In this document: positions 56,963-64,000 of the stretch, in pieces | Position numbering within the stretch: the first letter of the stretch is position 1 | Layout: each line of letters begins with the position of its first letter | DNA from: Rhinopithecus roxellana | Taxonomy: Eukaryota > Chordata > Mammalia > Primates > Cercopithecidae | Length of the DNA stretch: 64,000 bases | Assembly: GCF_007565055.1 (NCBI RefSeq) | Contig: NC_044554.1 | Span: 16,283,921-16,347,920 of the forward strand | Direction: 5' to 3' | Position numbers and translations under genes: made by a program | The notes under the pieces: generated by a model | Seen by the model: the letters and a program-made list of their open reading frames with translations, nothing else | What the model was told of the DNA's origin: nothing | Databases searched by the model: none

Positions 56963-57291
56963 CCGGATGTGGTGGCTCAGGCTTGTAATCCCAGCACTTT
57001 GGGAGGCCAAGGCAGGTGGATGGCTTGAGCTCAGGAGTTTGAGACCAGCCTGGGCAGCACAGTGAGACTCCATCTCTACCCAAAACAAACAAACAAAAAT
57101 CTACCAAAAAAAAAAAAGAAAAAGAATAAGAAAAAAGACTACAGGTGGCATGGTGGTGCACGCCTGTAGTCTCAGATACTAGGGAGGCCGAGGTGGGATG
57201 ACTTGAGCCTGGGAGGCAAAGATTGCATGAGCTGAGATCAGACCTCTGCACTCTAGCCTGGGTGGCAAGGCCAGACCCTGTCTCAAAGTAG
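56963..57291 (+). mobile_element. Old Alu SINE with enlarged middle A-rich region
   Basis: GGCCGGATGTGGTGGCTCAG start, central (AAAC)n and A-rich segment (57080-57136), right arm ending TGTCTCAAAGTAG. Confidence 0.9.
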
Positions 57292-57895
57292 AAAAAATTC
57301 GGATGTGGTGGATATAGAGGTGAGGGATGTAAAGTGAAGGCTCCTTGTTCTCACCTTCACCCTATCATCACCACCAACCCCACCACTCCCAGGCCCCCCA
57401 CCTCAAGGAACTACCGGAGAAATCCCTGCTCTGTACAGATAATTCGTGAACTGAATAAAACCGAACCTTCTCCCTCCAACCTTAAAACCCATCTCAACAC
57501 AGCCTAAAGGAAACAAAGCCTTGGAAAGCAATATGGCTGTGCTAAAGTCTCCTTCAGGAAATGGAGGCATGACTTCCACAGCGTATCAAGCAGCAAAACT
57601 TCCCCAAATTCCTCATCACAGCAACCTCTCCCATACCTCTTTCTTCCCTCTTTTAAAATCTCCTCAGAAACAGGCCTTCCCACCCTCAGGCTATATATTT
57701 CTTCTCTGTATCTTTGTCCATCTTCTCCTTGATCTCTTTGGCCATTTCATTATTTTGTAAAGCAGTCTTCAGAGTTCCTTCTACTTTTTCTTCCCACCCA
57801 GTATCCCATCATCACCTCATAAGTACAGACACAGTACTGAGCAATTAATAGGTGGCAGAGGGAGACTGTAGATACTCTTGACTTTTTCTCTGCCT
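57292..57895. other. No gene seen
   Basis: Pyrimidine-rich single-copy-looking sequence. The 79-codon frame at 57521 has no recognisable domain. Confidence 0.5.
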
Positions 57896-58360
57896 TATTA
57901 TAAGGATTAAGTGTCACCGTCTTGACCTCATAGTCAAATCCCTCTACAATCTGATCCATCATTTTTCTCCCATGCTCCAGCCAAATTAGACGTATTATTG
58001 TTTTCTTAACTAGTGCCTGGTTTTCCACCCTGCTGATGTCTTTGCTCATCCTGCACCCAGGCCAGGAGTGCTTGCTTTCCCGTTTCTGTGCTTCAGAATT
58101 CTACCTATCTTTCAAGGACAGCTGAGATCTCGTCTTTTCTCCTGAATCATCTCCCTTCCTGACAAAATGTGATCACTTCTGCTTCTGCATCCTCTCCGCA
58201 TAGTGCTTGCTCTTACCTCATGTCACTTATTTTCTTTCCTGTTTTTCAAGCTAATTTGTAGTAGCTTTAGGAACATTGAGAGCAGGAAGCACATAGTATT
58301 CTTTTTGATGCTCCTTGTGAACTCTTAGCTCACTGTTTTGCATATAGTTATGCTAAGATT
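57896..58360 (+). mobile_element. L2 (LINE-2) 3' region, sense
   Basis: The order fits the L2 3' end: TTTCAAGGACAGCTGAGAT, ATCATCTCCCTTCCTGAC, CATAGTGCTTGCTCTTACC, TTGAGAGCAGGAAGCACATA and TAGCTCACTGTTTTGCATAT. Confidence 0.6.
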
Positions 58361-59894
58361 TTTCAAAAGAGCAAATATACCTAGTAATTAGTAAAGCCCC
58401 TTGCTGAAATAATCACATTACTGCATCACTATTTTAAAGCAAACTTAAGAAATTTATTCTGGATTTCTGAATATATTTCCTATATCAAGCAACCTAAGTT
58501 CTCGTGATTTAAATGTTTAGAACCATCATACATCTCTTCCAGTTTTATTTTGCCAGCTGAGCCCTCAAAGGGATATGTGATAGGGAGGCAATGATTTTCA
58601 AATATTTTTTGAAAGATAAAAAATACTTTGCTTCAAGTGAAATTAGAAATGAAACCTCGTGATACGGAATAAAAGCGGAACTGTTCCAGCTAAATAGTGT
58701 TTCACGCATTATACATTCTGCTGGCTTCTTTCCCAACCCCTTTCTTCAGTGTTTTGAAAATACATCTGCGGGAGCTCAGGGTCTCTGGGGATACAGTAGG
58801 GTCTCGACTCTAGCAACTCAGAATGTTAAATACCAACCCTGCTTTCATCATGAAAGCATTGGTCTTTCCTATCCCACTTCCATAGTTATCCATGATATCA
58901 GGGCCTTTCTAGGTTTCTAATAGTTGGCTTGATCAGGTTGAATAAATTTATTCCATATAGGACAGAAATTTAAAAGTCACCATCACCAACACAATTTACT
59001 TGTAAATGACACATTCTGAAAGAATTATTTTATCTAACAAATGAAAATAAGGACTTTGCTGTTTACACAAAAAGTCTTTGGCTTCCAAAGAACTCACAAA
59101 GTCTTTGTACTTAAGCAGAATTTGTTCAGCAAATTCTGCCATGTAACCATGGGAGTAAAATAGTGTTTGGAGAGCATAGAAACTTGTTTGCCCTTTCTCT
59201 CAGGGTTGTTGTAAATTTTGACTTAGCTGCAGGAAGAAAATAATTTTTAACCACTAGGTTAAGCAGGGACATTAACACACTTGGAGATATATTAATTTTT
59301 GAAATATCTCCTGTTAGCAAAATATCGTATAGTTGTTTTGATAAAATACAGAAAGAGATGTTTTACCTTAAGCTGAGATACAACTGGAATCATTTTCTAC
59401 TTCCTGGATTCACACAGAAAGTCTAGGGGGGATGAAACTGAAGTTTACTATGTGTATCTATTACCCATGGAAAATTAGTCCACTTCCTGACCAAGAAGGT
59501 CAGGACAGCTGAAAATGGATAATTATCTACAAGTGATAAACAGTTTGTAGATAACAGAGGCTTCCCCCTCCCCCCCCAGGGAAGACTTTTAGTGAGCATA
59601 AAGCATTGCCTCCTTATTCCAGCATTAATCATAGCAAGCAGGGATGACACTGGAAATGCTCCTAGGGAAGTGTCCAGCACATAGTTGGTGCTCAGCAAGT
59701 GACAGCTGTTTATCATTATTAGTATGCAGAAAAAAGAATCTCTAAATAAAATTAAAACAGGTTAGAGTCACTGGAAAAAAAATGATATTACATTACCGAA
59801 TGGGACAGAAATACAAGCAAATAATTTTGTGGACCTTTTGATAAACTTTTAAACATGAGCACAAATTGCTTGCCTCTTGTAGAAAATGGGAAAG
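58361..59894. other. No gene seen
   Basis: Single-copy-looking, AT-rich. A C11-like run at about 59568-59577 is the only low-complexity feature. Nothing else assigned. Confidence 0.5.
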
Positions 59895-60270
59895 TGGAAG
59901 GGTTTGGCTGTGACCCCACCCAAATCTCATCTTGAGCTGTGGCTCATAATTCCCACATGTTGCAGGAGGAACCGGGTGGGAGGTAATTGAATCTGGTGGT
60001 GGTGGCGGGGCCGGGGGGGGGGGGGGGTCTTTCCCCTGCTGTTCTCGTGGCAGTGAATCAGCCCCACGAGATCTGATAGTTTTATAAATGAGAGTTCCCT
60101 GCACAAGCGCTCTCTTGCCTGCTGCCATGTAAGAAGTCCCCTTGCTCTTCTTTCATCTTCCACCGTGATTGTGAGGCCTCCCCAGCCATGTGGAACTGTG
60201 TTAAACCGCTTTCCTTTATAAAGTACCCAGTCTCTGATATGTATTAGCAGCCTCAGAACAGACTAATACC
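59895..60270 (+). mobile_element. MaLR solo LTR (MST/THE1 type), sense
   Basis: The MaLR order is clear: GGGTTTGGCTGTGACCCCAC, CCCACATGTTGCAGGAGG, GGGAGGTAATTGAATC, CTGTTCTCGTGGCAGTG, ATGATAGTTTTATAA-like TATA region, GTGATTGTGAGGCCTCCC, CCAGCCATGTGGAACTG and AACAGACTAATACC. The flanking 5 bp (GAAAG/TAAAG) fit a MaLR duplication. An expanded poly-G tract lies inside. Confidence 0.9.
60001..60027 (+). repeat. Poly-G tract (G15) in the LTR, G4-prone
   Basis: GGTGGCGGGGCC is followed by a run of 15 G (about 60013-60027). The homologous LTR position usually holds a short GGGGGCGGG; here it has expanded. Length is likely unstable and hard to sequence. Confidence 0.9.
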
Positions 60271-60647
60271 TAAAGCAAGCCAATTTTCAGAGATAAAAAG
60301 CAAGCAGATCTTATGTGTTCACAGGTATGCTGCACTTTGTATAAAGGGGGTCTTTTGTAATAGAGAAGCAATTCATCATAAACAGTATCATTCCCCTTAA
60401 TTACTCAGAGAAAATGTTGAAAACCAGAGATGAAACTCTCAGATTGAGAGCTTAGAAAGTTATTACTTTGAAAAAGTCTTACTCAAAATGCTGTGCATAT
60501 AGCACCATGCTATTCATGCACATAGTAAGCAAATGGTAAATATTAATTGGATTCCAATAGTAATATCAGTTATTTTGAGGAGCTAAGACAAAGTCTTGCG
60601 TGTGTATTTTGAAATGCGATTATTTCATTTTAAAAGGAGAGTATAGG
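60271..60647. other. No gene seen
   Basis: Unassigned sequence between the MaLR LTR and an Alu. Confidence 0.5.
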
Positions 60648-60946
60648 CCAGGTGCAGTGGCTCATGCCTATAATCCCAATACATTAGGAGGCCAACATGA
60701 GCAGATTGCTTAAGCCTAGGAGTTCGAGATCAGCCTAGGCAATACAGGGAGACCCCATCTCTATAAAAAATTAGTCGACCATGGTGGCACATGGCTGTAG
60801 TCCCAGCTATTCAGGAGGCTGAGGCAGGAATATCGCTTGAATCTAGGAGGTCAAGGCTGCAGTGAGCTGTGTTCACACCACTGCACCCCAGCCTGGGCAA
60901 CAAAGTGAGACCCTGTCTCAAAACCAAACAACAACAATAACAAAAA
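60648..60946 (+). mobile_element. Old Alu (AluJ-like)
   Basis: GGCCAGGTGCAGTGGCTCAT start, multiple substitutions including CCCAATACATTAGGAGG, tail of CAACAACAATAAC. Confidence 0.92.
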
Positions 60947-61396
60947 GTATCTATTCTCAGAGATTAGTGTAGATTACTTTGTGACATGACTAATAATACC
61001 GATCTTGAGAGACCATGCTATGTCTAAGAAGATGCAGAGCACCAGTTAGCCAGAGTATGATTTTAATTTATTTACCTCTGAGAGTTTAGATGAGTAAAGA
61101 TGCAGAGGCAGGATTGGATATGGGCATGGGGACAACACGCTGGCTGCTGACATGATAGAGAATTTGTCAAGAAGTAGAAAGAGCAAAGTCTGAATAGGTG
61201 AAGAGGAAACATTCTGTGAGAGTGTGGAAAAGCAGAAAGGCAGTAAAGTAGGAACAATTAAAGGAATAACAGCAGCATTGATAACAGAATTTGTTGTAGG
61301 GGAATTAAAGTTTTATTACGGCAAGTTCTATTATATAACATTGCTTAAAACTAGCTAATTATTGGCCCATAGCGATTTTTGTTGTACTGACCTGAC
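60947..61396. other. No gene seen
   Basis: Unassigned sequence. Confidence 0.5.
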
Positions 61397-61703
61397 TTTT
61401 TTTTTGTTTTTTTTTTTTTTTTTGAGACAGAGTCTCGCTCTGTCACCAGGTTGGAGTGCAATGGTGCGATTTCAGCTCACTGCAACCTCTGCCTCCCAGG
61501 TTCAAGCAATTCTCCTGCCTCAGCCTCACGAGTAGCTGGGACTACAGGTGCGTGCCACCACATCCAGCTAATTTTTGTATTTTTAGTAGAGACGGTTTCA
61601 CCATATTGGCCTGGCTGGTCTTGAACTCCTGACCTCAGGTGATCCACCCACCTCGGCCTCCTAAAGTGCTGAGGTTACAGGTGTGAGCCACCGCACCTGG
61701 CCT
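61397..61703 (-). mobile_element. Alu SINE, antisense
   Basis: T-run, GAGACAGAGTCTCGCTCTG, ends GCACCTGGCC. The duplication TGTACTGAC occurs before (about 61383) and after (61704). Confidence 0.94.
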
Positions 61704-62045
61704 GTACTGACTTTCGACTACATGTAAGAGCTGCATATCTACTTTCTTTTGGTGGGCACGTGTTATATGTTACATATTATAGCAATTATGTTATAAATAA
61801 CATGAAATAACACGTGTAAGCATGTATGTGCCTCATCCACAAGGGAAACCTACCCATATACACAGAGTTACATTCACTTCAGTCTGCAGCTGGACCTAAC
61901 ATTTAGTGAAAATTGCCAGTCAGATTCATTTATGGCCATTCCATGTTAAGACTTTGAAAGCTATTAAAAAATATGAGACATAGGTTACTTCTAACTTAGA
62001 TAACTTTTTGAAAACATTTGTGAAAGGCTAAGTTTTAAAATCATT
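61704..62045. other. No gene seen
   Basis: AT-rich sequence preceding a full-length-type L1 start. Confidence 0.5.
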
Positions 62046-64000
62046 AGTGTTGAGGGGTGGAACGAGATTGCCAAATAGAAGGCTCCACCAATAGTTTCCC
62101 CGACAGGGATGTCAATGTAACAACTATCTACAAAAAGGAAACCTTCATAATTACCCCAATCAGATGAGTTCTCGCACTACCTGGTTTTAACTTCATATTG
62201 CTGAAAGAGGCACTGAGAGAATAGGAAAGACAGTCTTGAATCACCAATACCACCCCTCCCCAACCCCCGAGCAGTGGCCACGTGGCACAGAGAGAGAATC
62301 TGTACACTTGAAAGAGGGGGAGATTACAGGGATGGTGAGACATTGGATTGAACTCAGTGCTGCCCTGTCTGTCACAACAGAAAGCAAAACCAGGCTGAAC
62401 TCAGCTAACACCTGCCCAAGAAGGGAATATTTAAACCAGCCCTAGCCAGAGGGGAGTTACACATCCCAATGGTTGGAACTTGAGCTCCAGCAAGCCTTGC
62501 CAGCACAGGCTCAAGTGCTCTGGGGCCCTACAGAAACTTGAAAGACAGTCTAGGCCACAAGGACTGCAACCCTTAGGTGAGTCCTAGTGCTGAACTGGGC
62601 TCAGAGCCAGGGGACTTGTGGGGCATGTGACCTACTGAGACACCAGCCAGGGTGGCTAAGGGAGTGCTTGCACCACTCCTCCCTCAAGCCCAGGCTGCAT
62701 GGCTTGTGGCTCCAGAAAAGACCCTTTCCTTCCACTTGAGGAGATGAGAGGGAAGAACAAAGAGGACTTAGTCTTGCATCTTAGATACCAGCTCAGCCAC
62801 AGTAGGATAGGGCAGCAGTCAGAGTGGTGAGGCCCTCTTTCCAGGCCCTAGCTCCTGGATGACATTTCTAGACATACCCTGGGCTAGAAGAGAAACTGCT
62901 GCCTTGAAGGGAAGGACTCAGTCTTGGCAGGACCTTGCCTGCTGACTGAAGAGCCTCTGGGCCCTGAATAACCAGCAGTGATACCCAGGTAGTACACCAT
63001 GGACCTTCAGTGAGACTCTGAGACTTGCTGGCTTCAGGTACCAGCTTGGCCATAGGTGAGTAGAGCAACAAGCAGGCTCTTGGGGTCCCCAATTCCAGGC
63101 CTTGGTTCTTGGGTGGCATTTCTGGACCTGTCCTGGGCCAGAGAGGAGCTCCCTGCCATGAAGGGTGACTCCCAATCCAGGCAGCATTGAGCACAAGCTG
63201 ACTGAAGAGATTTGGGGCCTTCAGGGAACATCCGTGGTAGCCTGACAGTACTCCTCACGGACCTGTGATGGTGGTGGCCATGGGGTGAGGCTCCTCTGCC
63301 TATGGAAAGGGAAGGGAAGAGTAGGAAGGACAGCATCTCATGATTTGCATGCCAGCTCAGCCTCTGTACAGAAGAACAGGTAGACTTCTAAGGTTTTTGA
63401 CTGTAGTCCCTGGCTCCTGGACAGTACCCCTGGACCCACCTACCCAGGGTCTGGGGAACTCACTGCCCTGAAGGAAGAACACAAACCTGGCTGGTTTTAC
63501 CATCTTCTGTTTGTAGAGACCTAGGGCCTTGACAGAACATAGGTGGTAGTCAGGTAGTGGTCACAGTGGGCTTTGGGTAAGTAAGTAAGTAAGTAAGCCA
63601 GTGCATTCCCAGTGGTGTTAGCCACAGGGATGCTTGTGAACACCCTTGTGTTCTGTTCTAGGTGGCTCAGAACATACAAAGACACTTCATTTGCTTGGGA
63701 GAAAGTAAAAGAAGAAAACAATAATTTCTTCCTCATAATCCTGAGAATTCTTCCAGATCTTATCCAAGACAAGGTAGTATCTCAGTGAGTCTGCAAGAAC
63801 CACAGTGTTTCTGTTCTTGAGGTGCCCCCTAAAGCAGATATGGCTTAGATCACAATACCCAAGTTCTGTGTAAAATATCTGAAAAACCTTCCCAAGAAGG
63901 ACAGGTACAAACAAGCCCAGACTGCAAAGACTACAATAAATGCCTAACTCTTCAATGTCTAGTTACAGACATCCACAAGTGTCAAAACCATCCAGGAAAA
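62046..64000 (+). mobile_element. L1 5' UTR (older L1P, sense), runs off the window
   Basis: Nearly 2 kb of GC-rich sequence from about GTGTTGAGGGGTGGAACGAG ends in a phrase known from just before or within ORF1 of L1PB/L1MA-type elements (TAGTTACAGACATCCACAAG then TCAAAACCATCCAGGAAAA). Related blocks recur in tandem near 62845, 63095 and 63400 (CCAGGCCCTAGCTCCTGGAT and relatives). The ORF1 start is beyond the window. Overlapping frames of ~70-108 codons on both strands are composition artefacts. Confidence 0.75.
63577..63597 (+). repeat. (GTAA)5 microsatellite in the L1 5' UTR
   Basis: Five perfect GTAA units, a likely polymorphic tetranucleotide repeat. Confidence 0.97.

Noticed and set aside
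62868..63336. Overlapping minus-strand ORFs of 92-108 codons
   Set aside because: They are antisense to a repetitive L1 5' UTR and share no domain.

Overview
The window is primate, almost certainly human or ape, nuclear DNA. At least 21 Alu insertions are present on both strands, several with AluY-type diagnostic bases. There are also a 6.2 kb LINE-1 of the primate L1PA series, MaLR (MLT1 and MST/THE1) LTRs, Tigger, Tc2-like and hAT DNA-transposon fossils, and MIR/L2 remnants. There is no operon structure, no bacterial or viral gene array, no CRISPR and no rRNA. I recognised no tRNA. It reads as intronic or intergenic sequence in which most bases are transposon-derived.

Layout. 1-4.6 kb: an Alu, old L1 pieces, a complete antisense ERV1-type solo LTR (2185-3347, exact 4-bp target duplication) and a full-length processed pseudogene of CBX5 (HP1 alpha; 3538-4549, 18-bp target duplication). 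4.6-8.7 kb: old LINE sequence carrying two Tigger-family elements, then an L1M 3' end. 8.7-22.5 kb: a deep nest. One old L1 (here L1-A) is split by a second old L1 (L1-B, about 10.3-16.8 kb). L1-B was itself hit by a Tc2-like DNA transposon, which was in turn hit by an Alu. L1-A also carries an MLT1 LTR, a twin-primed (5'-inverted) younger L1 and several Alus. A 243-bp piece of L1-A plus its MLT1 was later copied into L1-B. 22.5-25.6 kb: mostly single-copy-looking sequence with two MIRs. 25.6-31.8 kb: a full-length antisense L1PA with an intact 338-codon ORF1, a broken ORF2 and a truncated ORF0. 32-41 kb: Alus, an L1M, an L1ME and a hAT fossil (39129-40741). 41549-41715: the only convincing protein-coding signal that is not transposon- or pseudogene-derived, a 5' coding exon with acceptor, ATG and donor. 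42.5 kb: an AluY whose 5' end is replaced by a perfect 20-bp inverted repeat. 42.9-62 kb: LINE fossils including a second twin-primed L1, two or three solo LTRs, an L2 and more Alus. 62.0-64.0 kb: the long, internally repetitive 5' UTR of another sense L1 that runs off the window.

No genes here work together as a system. The biology visible is mobile-element insertion and the mutational scars it leaves: target duplications, twin priming, templated insertions and hairpin filler. If the exon at 41.5 kb is real, the window lies in the 5' part of a + strand gene I could not name, and sequence downstream of it is intron. Family names for fossils come from my recognition of consensus motifs, not from a search; subfamily labels are provisional.
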